A stretch of DNA of 64,000 nucleotides, taken from Streptomyces sp. NBC_00442. GTDB lineage: Bacteria; Actinomycetota; Actinomycetes; Streptomycetales; Streptomycetaceae. A program made the position numbers and the translations under genes. The stretch lies in NCBI RefSeq assembly GCF_036014195.1, contig NZ_CP107918.1, forward strand, positions 5,146,001-5,210,000, given 5' to 3'. Each line of letters starts with the position of its first letter. The first letter of the stretch is position 1. Positions 55,386 to 62,450 of the stretch are shown here, in pieces. A model generated the notes under the pieces. That model did not search any database. It saw only the letters and a list, made by a program, of their open reading frames with translations, and had not been told where the DNA came from.

Positions 55386-56480
55386 ATGGCAATCAGATCA
55401 CCACGCACCGCCACGAGCGGACCCGGCCGGGCCCCCGGCTCCGACGGGCGAAGCCGGCCCGGTCACGGCCGCCGCAGCCGCACCGCGCGGCCCTGCGCCC
55501 CGGTCCCGACCGCACGCGGCCGCGCGGCCGCGCTCTTTCTCCCACCGCCTCCGGGTGGGCCACCGCCTCCGGGCACGGCCGCCCCGCCGCACGAGCCTCC
55601 ACCGGCTCCCTCCTCATACCCGCCCGAACCGGCCGGGCGGGTGACTCCGGCCCACTGCGCCGCCGCACCGGGGGCGGGTGAGCGGGTCTGGGCTGCCGTG
55701 CGTGAACGGCTGCCGCTGTGGGCGCAGTCCAGGCTGAGTCTCGCGCCGCGCAGTCTGGCGGCGCTGTGCCTGGTCCTCCTCGTCACGGCCGGCTTCACGG
55801 CGCAGCACTTCTGGGCCGGACGTCCGCAGTCCGTACGCGCCCCGGACCTGGCCGAAGGGCAGGGGCCGCCCGCGCACGGCATGAAAAGCGCGGGCAACGA
55901 CGCGGAACGCGGGGCCGGAGGCGGGGCGAGAGGTGGGACGACCGGTGGAACGACCGACCGGGTGGGCGCCGCGGCGATGTCCGGGCCGGTGGCCCAGCCG
56001 ACGCCCTCGCCGGCCGGAGTGCTGGTCGTGGACGTCGCAGGGAAAGTGCAGCGGCCCGGGGTCTACCGCCTGCCCGCCGGATCGAGGGTCGCCGACGCCC
56101 TGACCGCGGCCGGAGGTGTGCGGAACGGAGCGGACGTGACCGGGCTCAACCGTGCGAGGCCGCTCACCGACGGGGAACAGGTGCTGGCCGGTGTGCCGGG
56201 CGCGGCACTTGGCGGACCGGGCGTGGGCGGCGCTTCCACCGGCGCCTCCGTCGCAGGCTCCCACAGCGGCTCGACGGGCGGGCCGGGCGGTCCGGTGAGC
56301 CTCAACTCCGCCTCGGCACAACAGCTGGACACGCTGCCGGGCGTCGGCCCCGTACTCGCCCAGCACATCGTCGACTACCGCGCCCAGCACGGCGGCTTCC
56401 GCTCGGTCGATGAACTGCGCGAGGTCAAGGGGATCGGCGAGGGGAAGTTCAACGACCTGCAAGCCCTGGTGCGGCTGTGA
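55386..56480 (+). CDS. comEA: ComEA-type DNA-binding membrane protein
   Basis: Protein of 364 aa. The first 110 residues are Pro/Arg/Ala-rich and cytoplasmic. A transmembrane helix (LAALCLVLLVTAGFTAQHFW) lies at about 122-142. Outside are an SLBB domain (VVDVAGKVQRPGVYRLPAG, about 218-270) and a helix-hairpin-helix pair (LNSASAQQLDTLPGVGPVLA to the end), which binds double-stranded DNA. In competent bacteria ComEA holds DNA for ComEC; in Streptomyces the pair is conserved though natural competence is not established. ATG 55386 stands eight bases after TAACGT. The stop overlaps the comEC start by four bases (GTGA). Confidence 0.92.
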   Translation: MAIRSPRTATSGPGRAPGSDGRSRPGHGRRSRTARPCAPVPTARGRAAALFLPPPPGGPPPPGTAAPPHEPPPAPSSYPPEPAGRVTPAHCAAAPGAGERVWAAVRERLPLWAQSRLSLAPRSLAALCLVLLVTAGFTAQHFWAGRPQSVRAPDLAEGQGPPAHGMKSAGNDAERGAGGGARGGTTGGTTDRVGAAAMSGPVAQPTPSPAGVLVVDVAGKVQRPGVYRLPAGSRVADALTAAGGVRNGADVTGLNRARPLTDGEQVLAGVPGAALGGPGVGGASTGASVAGSHSGSTGGPGGPVSLNSASAQQLDTLPGVGPVLAQHIVDYRAQHGGFRSVDELREVKGIGEGKFNDLQALVRL

Positions 56481-59400
56481 ACCGCCTGAAGATCCATGCC
56501 GAGTCGGGCGCCCGGCTGGGGGCGGCCAACCCGTACCGGGAAGGACCGACGGACCTCCGCCTGGTCGGACCGGCCCTGGGCGCCTGGGGTGGCGCGGCCT
56601 GTGCCGTGAACTCCTCGATGAATCAGGCGAGTTGGGCGGCCGCGCTGTGTCTCGCGGTGGCGACCGTGCTGGTCGCGCCGGCCGTTCGGCGCGGGGTGCG
56701 GCGACGGGCCGGGAGTTCGAGGTCGGGGGAGGCCGATGCAACAGAAGAGGCGGATGCGGCAGGAGAGGTTGAAGGGGGCTGGAGGTATCGGGGCGCGGTC
56801 GCCGGGGTGTTGGTCTGTGTCGCGGTCGGGATCATGGCGGGCGGGCTGCACGCAGAGGAGGCGCGCCGGGGTCCCTTGCCGGGCCTGGCGAGGGAGTTCC
56901 GGCAGGTCACCGTGGAATTGGTGCTGAGCACCGACCCGAGGCCGACCCGCGCGGGCGGCTGGGGCGGAGCCTCGGTGGTGGTGGACGCGGAGGTGCGGCG
57001 TGTCGTCGGAGCGGACGGCGGAACGCGTGGCGTGCACACCCCGGTCCTCGTCCTGGCGCCCGGCAGCTGGCAGGGGCTGCTGCCCTCCACCCGGCTGCGG
57101 GTGACCGCGCGGCTCGCACCGGGCGACGGGAAGATCGCCGCCGTGCTCAAGGTGGCGAACGGGCCACCCCGGGTCGCGGGCGCACCAACTGCCGTGCAGA
57201 GACTGGCGGGTGAGCTGCGCGCCGGGCTGCGCTCGGCGGCCCAAGGGCTCGCGCCGGATGCGCGGGCGCTGTTGCCCGGCCTGGTCGTCGGCGACACGTC
57301 GAGGGTCACGCCCGAACTGCGCGCCGCATTCCGGGCGACCGACCTCACCCACCTCATGGCGGTGTCGGGCAGCAATTTGATGATCATTCTCGCCCTGCTG
57401 ATCGGACCACCGGGGAGGGCGCTGCTGGCCGAGCGGGGCGGCCTCGCGCCACGTCTCGGGATTCCCCTGCGCCTGACCGCCGTGCTCGGCGGGGCGCTCA
57501 CCCTCGCCTTCGTCGTGGTGTGCCGACCGGAGCCGAGTGTGCTGCGCGCCGCCGCGTGCGGGCTTGTCGCCCTGCTGGCCATCGGCACGGGCCGGCGCAG
57601 ATCCCTGATCCCGGCGCTGGCGGCCGTCGTACTGCTCCTGGTGCTGTACACGCCCGAACTGGCCCGCAGTTACGGGTTCCTGCTCTCGGTCCTCGCCACC
57701 GGGGCGCTGCTCACGATCGCGCCGGGGTGGAGCCAGGCGATGCGACGGCGCGGGGTGCCCGACCGGCTCGCCGAGGTGCTGGCCGCCGCGGCGGCGGCGC
57801 AAGCGGTGTGCGCGCCGGTGGTGGCGGTGTTCGCGGCGCGGATCAGCCTGGTCGCGGTGCCCTGCAACCTGCTGGCCGAACCGGCGGTGGCCCTGGCGAC
57901 GGTGGCGGGATTCGCCGCACTGGCGGCGGCCCCGGTCGCGCTGCCGGTCGCCGAGTTCTTCGCCTGGTGCGGAAGTTGGCCCACGCGCTGGATCGCGACG
58001 GTGGCCCGGACCGGAGCGGCACTGCCCGGCGCCGAGTGGGGGTGGCCGGGCGGCTGGTGCGGGGGAGCGCTGCTCGCGTTCGTCACCGTGGTGCTCGTGC
58101 TCGTGGCGCGGAAGCTGCCCCGGTATCCCTGGGCGGCCGCGGCGCTCGCCCTGGCGCTGTTGCTCGCGGTGGTGCGGCCGGCCCCGCTCACCAGGATCGT
58201 CACCGGCTGGCCGCCGCCCGACTGGTCGTACGCCATGTGTGACGTCGGTCAAGGGGACGCCACGGTGCTGGCGGCGGGGGCGGGGACGGCCGTGGTGATC
58301 GACGCCGGACCCGAGGCCCTGCCCGTCGACCGCTGCCTCCATGAACTGGGCGTCACCCGGATCCCCTTGCTCCTGCTGACCCACTTCCACGCGGACCACG
58401 TGGGGGGCCTCGCCGGGGTGTTGCGGGGGAGGTCGGTCGGGGTCATCGAGACGACGGGCTACGCGGAGCCGCCCGACCAGGCGGCATTCGTGCGGCGAAT
58501 CGCGGCGGCGCACGGGGTGTCCGTGACGACGGCCGCATACGGCGAACGGCGCACGCTGGGCGGGCTCTCGTGGGAGGTGCTGTGGCCGCCGCCGGAACCG
58601 GGGCCGGTGCCCGACGGGCCGAACGACGCCAGCGTCACCCTGCTCGTCCACACCGCCGGCGGGCTGAGCCTGCTGCTGCCCGGCGACCTCGAACCCCCCG
58701 CCCAGCGAAGGCTGTTGCGGCAGAACCCGGCGCTGGCCCACGTGGACGTCCTGAAGGTGGCCCACCACGGTTCGGCACACCAGGACCCGGGGCTGCTCGG
58801 GCTCGTACGCCCGAGACTGGCGCTCATCTCCGTCGGGCTGGGCAACCGATACGGCCATCCCGCGCCGGGCACGATCGCCGTGCTGCGCGCGTGGGGCGCC
58901 GCGGTCCTGCGGACCGACACGGACGGGGCGATCGCGATCACCGGGGTGGGCGGCGGCCTGCGCGCGGTGCCCCGGGGACCCGACGCGACGCGGGCGGGAG
59001 CGGTGCGCCGGGCCTCGCCTCCTGAGACGACGGCCGCATGCGACGGGTGTGCGGGAGCGGTGCGCCGGGCCTCGCCTCCTGAGACGACGGCCGCATGCGA
59101 CGGGTGTGCGGGAGCGGTGCGCCGGGCCTCGCCTCCTGAGACGACGGCCGCATGCGACGGGTGTACGGCCGGTCCGTCAGCGCGTTGGCAGGGAGCGGAA
59201 CCGGACAAACGGAATGGCCAATTCGGGCCTCTGGTGACAGGTGCCTCAACTGTGCGCAGGCGCCGCGTTTGCCACGAACAGCACAACAGTGATCGAATGC
59301 GTCTTCGTCAAGGGGCCGCAGACCTGCTGTGGCGAGGACGGACGAGGATGTCTGCCCCCTGCGCGGCCCGGCAGATTCTTCTTCGCACGGGGGTGCGTGC

Positions 59401-59878
59401 ACAGTGTTCAGCCGCTGGTTCGGCAAGAGCTCGACCAGTTCTCCACTTCGTACCGGGCCCCTGGCGGGCCTGTCCGTCCCGTCGACCGGGGGCGTGCTCG
59501 GCTGCCGGGTGCTCGACCCCGTCAACGAGCCTGTCCAGCGGGCCGAGTTCGTGGTCAGCGATACCTCGGGCCGACGGGTCGTCGGCGGTGAGACCGACCC
59601 GTTCGGCACGGTGGTCACCACGGTGCCGGCGGGCGAATACCGGCTGGCCGTCACGGCCGAGGGATACACGCCCTTCCACGGCAACGCCACCGTCACCGCG
59701 AGCGGGCTCACCGCGCTCGGCGACATCATGCTCCAGGTCGCCGCCCCGGTGGCGCTGCCGGATCCCGGTGAGTGGGAGCTCGACCCGACGCACTCCCAGA
59801 TCGGGTTCACAGCGAGTCACATCGGACTCGCCCGTATCCACGGCCGGTTCAACACGTTCGCCGGGGCCATCCGCATAG
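56477..59878 (+). CDS. comEC: ComEC/Rec2 DNA channel protein; open frame abnormally extended past the expected end
   Basis: The homologous part is about 837 aa (to about 58990): N-terminal membrane helices, an OB-like domain (about 160-240), the Competence domain with many helices (LTHLMAVSGSNLMIILALL, about 285-560), and a C-terminal metallo-beta-lactamase domain (MCDVGQGDATVLA, THFHADHVGG about 635-644, LKVAHHGSAHQD). The GTG overlaps the comEA stop by four bases. The frame then enters three perfect 57-bp repeats (19 aa each) and runs without stop to 59878, overlapping the YceI gene in the same direction for 475 bases. A TGA in the neighbouring frame at 59023, repeated in each unit, would end the protein at about 849 aa if one base were missing upstream. 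The true end is therefore uncertain. Confidence 0.8.
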   Translation: MNRLKIHAESGARLGAANPYREGPTDLRLVGPALGAWGGAACAVNSSMNQASWAAALCLAVATVLVAPAVRRGVRRRAGSSRSGEADATEEADAAGEVEGGWRYRGAVAGVLVCVAVGIMAGGLHAEEARRGPLPGLAREFRQVTVELVLSTDPRPTRAGGWGGASVVVDAEVRRVVGADGGTRGVHTPVLVLAPGSWQGLLPSTRLRVTARLAPGDGKIAAVLKVANGPPRVAGAPTAVQRLAGELRAGLRSAAQGLAPDARALLPGLVVGDTSRVTPELRAAFRATDLTHLMAVSGSNLMIILALLIGPPGRALLAERGGLAPRLGIPLRLTAVLGGALTLAFVVVCRPEPSVLRAAACGLVALLAIGTGRRRSLIPALAAVVLLLVLYTPELARSYGFLLSVLATGALLTIAPGWSQAMRRRGVPDRLAEVLAAAAAAQAVCAPVVAVFAARISLVAVPCNLLAEPAVALATVAGFAALAAAPVALPVAEFFAWCGSWPTRWIATVARTGAALPGAEWGWPGGWCGGALLAFVTVVLVLVARKLPRYPWAAAALALALLLAVVRPAPLTRIVTGWPPPDWSYAMCDVGQGDATVLAAGAGTAVVIDAGPEALPVDRCLHELGVTRIPLLLLTHFHADHVGGLAGVLRGRSVGVIETTGYAEPPDQAAFVRRIAAAHGVSVTTAAYGERRTLGGLSWEVLWPPPEPGPVPDGPNDASVTLLVHTAGGLSLLLPGDLEPPAQRRLLRQNPALAHVDVLKVAHHGSAHQDPGLLGLVRPRLALISVGLGNRYGHPAPGTIAVLRAWGAAVLRTDTDGAIAITGVGGGLRAVPRGPDATRAGAVRRASPPETTAACDGCAGAVRRASPPETTAACDGCAGAVRRASPPETTAACDGCTAGPSARWQGAEPDKRNGQFGPLVTGASTVRRRRVCHEQHNSDRMRLRQGAADLLWRGRTRMSAPCAARQILLRTGVRAQCSAAGSARARPVLHFVPGPWRACPSRRPGACSAAGCSTPSTSLSSGPSSWSAIPRADGSSAVRPTRSARWSPRCRRANTGWPSRPRDTRPSTATPPSPRAGSPRSATSCSRSPPRWRCRIPVSGSSTRRTPRSGSQRVTSDSPVSTAGSTRSPGPSA
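58994..59164. repeat. Three perfect 57-bp tandem repeats at the end of comEC
   Basis: Units start at 58994, 59051 and 59108 with GCGGGAGCGGTGCGCCGGGC and are identical over 57 bases. In the comEC frame each encodes 19 residues containing RRASPPETTAACDGC. In another frame each carries a TGA. Confidence 0.93.
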
Positions 59879-60291
59879 GGGAGCGCATGGAGGGGTCCGC
59901 GATGCACGTCATCATCGACACCGCCTCCATCGACACCGGCGTCCAGATGCGCGACGACCACCTGCGGTCGGGCGACTTCCTGGACGTGGGGAGCTATCCG
60001 ACGATGGAGTTCTACAGCGACCGCTTCGTACACCGGGGCGGCGGACGGTGGGCGATCATCGGCGGGCTCACGCTGCACGGCGTGAGCCGCACGGTGACGC
60101 TCGACACGCAGTACCTGGGCCTGGGAACGGGGCTCGGCGGCGAGACCAGGGGTGCCTGCCGGGCCACCACCGAGCTGCACCGCGAGGACTTCACGCTCAC
60201 CTGGCAGACCATGCTCGCCCGGGGCATCGCGGCGATCGGATCGTCGATCTCGATCGACCTCGACATCCAGGTCGTGCCGAAGACGGGCTGA
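59404..60291 (+). CDS. YceI family protein with N-terminal beta-sandwich domain
   Basis: Protein of 295 aa in two parts. Residues about 20-130 form a carboxypeptidase-regulatory-like beta-sandwich (VLGCRVLDPVNEPVQRAEF, GETDPFGTVVTTVPAGEYRL). Residues about 130-295 form a YceI lipocalin-like barrel (WELDPTHSQIGFTASHIG, RSGDFLDVGSYPTMEFYSD, LTLHGVSRTVTLD) that binds polyisoprenoid-like lipids in relatives. GTG 59404 gives VFSRWFGKS, which is how streptomycete homologues begin. No signal peptide is present, so it is probably cytoplasmic. The 5' part overlaps the extended comEC frame, which argues that comEC really ends earlier. Confidence 0.87.
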   Translation: MFSRWFGKSSTSSPLRTGPLAGLSVPSTGGVLGCRVLDPVNEPVQRAEFVVSDTSGRRVVGGETDPFGTVVTTVPAGEYRLAVTAEGYTPFHGNATVTASGLTALGDIMLQVAAPVALPDPGEWELDPTHSQIGFTASHIGLARIHGRFNTFAGAIRIGERMEGSAMHVIIDTASIDTGVQMRDDHLRSGDFLDVGSYPTMEFYSDRFVHRGGGRWAIIGGLTLHGVSRTVTLDTQYLGLGTGLGGETRGACRATTELHREDFTLTWQTMLARGIAAIGSSISIDLDIQVVPKTG

Positions 60292-60374
60292 GCGGGCCCG
60301 ACGGCTGCCCCGCTGCGGTCCATGCCGTACGGGGTCGCCGAGCGAGGTCGTCGTACGGGGTGCGCCGTACGGAG

Positions 60375-60623
60375 TCAGGGGGATTCCAGCCAGCCGTCGT
60401 GGTCGGCGACCAGGGTGTCCAGGGCCTTCGGGTCCAGGCGGCCGTCCGGGTCCTCCACGACGACGAGCCACTGGGCGTCCTCGGCGTCGTCCTCGCCGGC
60501 CAGGGCGTCGCGCACGAGCTGCGGCTCATCGGCGAGGCCGAACAGGTCGGACAGCTCGGTGGCGACCTCCTCGGCGGCGTCGCGGTCCGGGAGCACCAGT
60601 ACGTGTCGGGTCACATCGTTCAC
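60375..60623 (-). CDS. Small acidic protein, unknown function
   Basis: Protein of about 82 aa, strongly acidic (DRDAAEEVATELSDLF, LAGEDDAEDAQWLVVVEDPDG), predicted alpha/beta, with no cysteines or membrane segment. GTG 60623 has GGAGA eight bases ahead; ATG 60641 (88 aa) is in frame but lacks a ribosome site. It is divergent from holA and convergent with the YceI gene. Its even acidic spread and the end HDGWLESP look like a genuine conserved protein rather than a chance frame. I do not know a function. Confidence 0.72.
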   Translation of the reverse strand: MNDVTRHVLVLPDRDAAEEVATELSDLFGLADEPQLVRDALAGEDDAEDAQWLVVVEDPDGRLDPKALDTLVADHDGWLESP

Positions 60624-60716
60624 CTGGTCATTCTCCGACATGCCGGGCGGGGTGGTGCCCGGTGGGGGGAGCGGACCGACGGGCACTGTCGGTGGCCCGT
60701 GGGATGCTGGACGACG

Positions 60717-61703
60717 ATGGCCACCAGGAAGAATTCCACCGACGATCCGCTCGCCCCCGTCACGCTCGCCGTGGGCCAGGAGGACCTGCTCCTCGACCGC
60801 GCCGTGCAGCAGGTGGTGGCGGCCGCCCGTGCCGCCGACTCCGACACCGACGTGCGTGACCTGACCTCCGACCAGGTTCAGCCCGGCACGCTCGCCGAGC
60901 TGACCAGCCCCTCGCTCTTCGCGGAGCGGAAGGTCGTGGTCGTACGCAACGCGCACGATCTGTCCGCGGACACGATCAAGGACGTGAAGGCGTACCTCGA
61001 CTCTCCCGCCGAAGAGATCACCCTGGTGCTCCTGCACGCGGGCGGCGCCAAGGGCAAGGGGCTGCTCGACGCCGCGCGCAAGTCGGGGGCGCGGGAAGTG
61101 GCGTGCCCCAAGACCACGAAGCCGGCCGAGCGGCTCACCTTCGTACGGCAGGAGTTCCGGGCGCTGGGGCGTTCGGCCACGCCGGAGGCCTGCCAGGCGC
61201 TGGTCGACTCGATCGGCAGCGATCTGCGCGAGCTCGCTTCCGCGGTGTCGCAGCTGTGCGCGGACGTGGAGGGGACGATCGACGAGGAGGTCGTCGGGCG
61301 GTACTACACGGGCCGTGCGGAGGCCTCCAGCTTCACCGTCGCCGACCGGGCGGTGGAGGGGCGGGCCGCGGAGGCGCTGGAAGCGCTGCGGTGGTCGCTG
61401 TCGACGGGGGTCGCGCCGGTGCTGATCACGAGCGCGCTCGCGCAGGGGGTGCGGGCAATCGGGAAGCTGTCCTCCGCGCGGGGGGGCCGGCCGGCGGATC
61501 TCGCACGGGAGTTGGGGATGCCGCCGTGGAAGATCGACCGGGTGCGGCAGCAGATGCGGGGGTGGACGCCGGAGGGGGTTTCTTCGGCCCTGCGGGCCGT
61601 GGCTGAGGCGGATGCGGGGGTAAAGGGTGGGGGGGACGATCCCGAGTACGCCCTGGAGAAGGCGGTCGTCGCGATTGCCCGAGCGGCTCGGGCGGGCCGC
61701 TAG
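60717..61703 (+). CDS. holA: DNA polymerase III subunit delta
   Basis: Clamp-loader wrench subunit that opens the sliding clamp. Protein of 328 aa. Hallmarks: VTLAVGQEDLLLDRAVQQVV at the N-terminus, LTSPSLFAERKVVVVRNAHD (about 60-80), and the C-terminal collar part with SSFTVADRAVEGRAAEALEAL and HolA-typical MPPWKIDRVRQQMRGW. ATG 60717 has GGACG ahead; the frame is open far upstream but only as a shadow of the YceI gene. It follows ComEC/ComEA as in many bacteria (comEA-comEC-holA). Repeats follow. Confidence 0.94.
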   Translation: MATRKNSTDDPLAPVTLAVGQEDLLLDRAVQQVVAAARAADSDTDVRDLTSDQVQPGTLAELTSPSLFAERKVVVVRNAHDLSADTIKDVKAYLDSPAEEITLVLLHAGGAKGKGLLDAARKSGAREVACPKTTKPAERLTFVRQEFRALGRSATPEACQALVDSIGSDLRELASAVSQLCADVEGTIDEEVVGRYYTGRAEASSFTVADRAVEGRAAEALEALRWSLSTGVAPVLITSALAQGVRAIGKLSSARGGRPADLARELGMPPWKIDRVRQQMRGWTPEGVSSALRAVAEADAGVKGGGDDPEYALEKAVVAIARAARAGR

Positions 61704-61762
61704 GCCTCTCGCCGGCCCGGGGTTCGAGATCACCCGGGGCTTGCCCCCGGGCCCCTTGCCGT

Positions 61763-62180
61763 CGTGTGCGGACCGAGCCCGTGTCTCGCGCAGTTCCTCG
61801 CGCCCCTGTACCCGCTGTTGTCTGCGGACCGTGCCCCCTGACCCCGCTTTCGCGTGCGGGCCTGTGCGTGGCTGGTCGTGCAGTTCCCCGCGCCCCTGGG
61901 GGCCTGGGCTTCGCCCTGCCCCCCGGGCCCCTTGGACGGCCGGTTTTCGTGTGCGGACCGAGCCCGTGTCTCGCGCAGTTCCTCGCGCCCCTGTACCCGC
62001 TGTTGTCTGCGGACCGTGCCCCCTGACCCCGCTTTCGCGTGCGGGCCTGTGCGTGGCTGGTCGTGCAGTTCCCCGCGCCCCTGGGGGCCTGGGCTTCGCC
62101 CTGCCCCCCGGGCCCCTTGGACGGCCGGTTTTCGTGTGCGGGCCGTGCCCCGCGTCTCGCGCGGTTCCCCGCGCCCCTGA
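61763..62180. repeat. 185-bp tandem repeat array after holA
   Basis: Two complete, essentially identical 185-base units start at 61763 and 61948, and a third partial unit starts at 62133. Each full unit contains two copies of the short word CAGTTCCTCGCGCCCCTG or CAGTTCCCCGCGCCCCTG. The array fills most of the 543 bases between holA and the convergent acyl-CoA carboxylase genes; no gene is supported in it. Confidence 0.93.
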
Positions 62181-62191
62181 CGGGGCGCGGG
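62168..62191. terminator. Hairpin at the end of the 185-bp array
   Basis: CCCGCGCCCC and GGGGCGCGGG form a perfect 10-bp stem around TGAC. It is the last member of the recurring CCGCGCCCCTG family, here with its complement, and lies between convergent genes. Confidence 0.6.
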
Positions 62192-62246
62192 AGAGGCAAC
62201 CTCGGCCCTTCGGGCGCGAAACGGGGTCTGGGGTGGGGCCGCAGGG

Positions 62247-62441
62247 CTAGGCGGCTCGGCGCCAGCTCACTGGGGGCTGGTAAGGGTGGCGGCGCCAGGC
62301 CGCCAGGGGGATCACGGGGGCCAGAGGCAGGGCGGGTTCTCCGGTCAGGGAGAGGAGGACCACGGCCAGAGCCGCCAGCTCGGCCTCGGTCGGGGTGCCT
62401 TTCAGCACGCGGAACAGGGGCTCAGTCGAATCGTTCGGCAC
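62247..62441 (-). CDS. Acyl-CoA carboxylase epsilon subunit
   Basis: Protein of 64 aa that binds the beta subunit and raises activity of actinobacterial acyl-CoA (propionyl-/acetyl-CoA) carboxylases. Typical features: FRVLKGTPTEAELAALAVVL at the N-terminus and the Trp/Arg/Pro-rich end AAWRRHPYQPPVSWRRAA. It starts nine bases after the beta-subunit stop, and so is in the same operon. The size is within the family range. Confidence 0.88.
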   Translation of the reverse strand: MPNDSTEPLFRVLKGTPTEAELAALAVVLLSLTGEPALPLAPVIPLAAWRRHPYQPPVSWRRAA

Positions 62442-62450
62442 GCTCGCTCC

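Noticed and set aside
56375-58858. An 827-codon reverse frame opposite comEC
   Set aside because: Arg/Gln/His/Pro-rich shadow without motifs.
61763-62180. Insertion sequence or transposon remnant
   Set aside because: No transposase fragment, no terminal inverted repeats; the structure is purely tandem.
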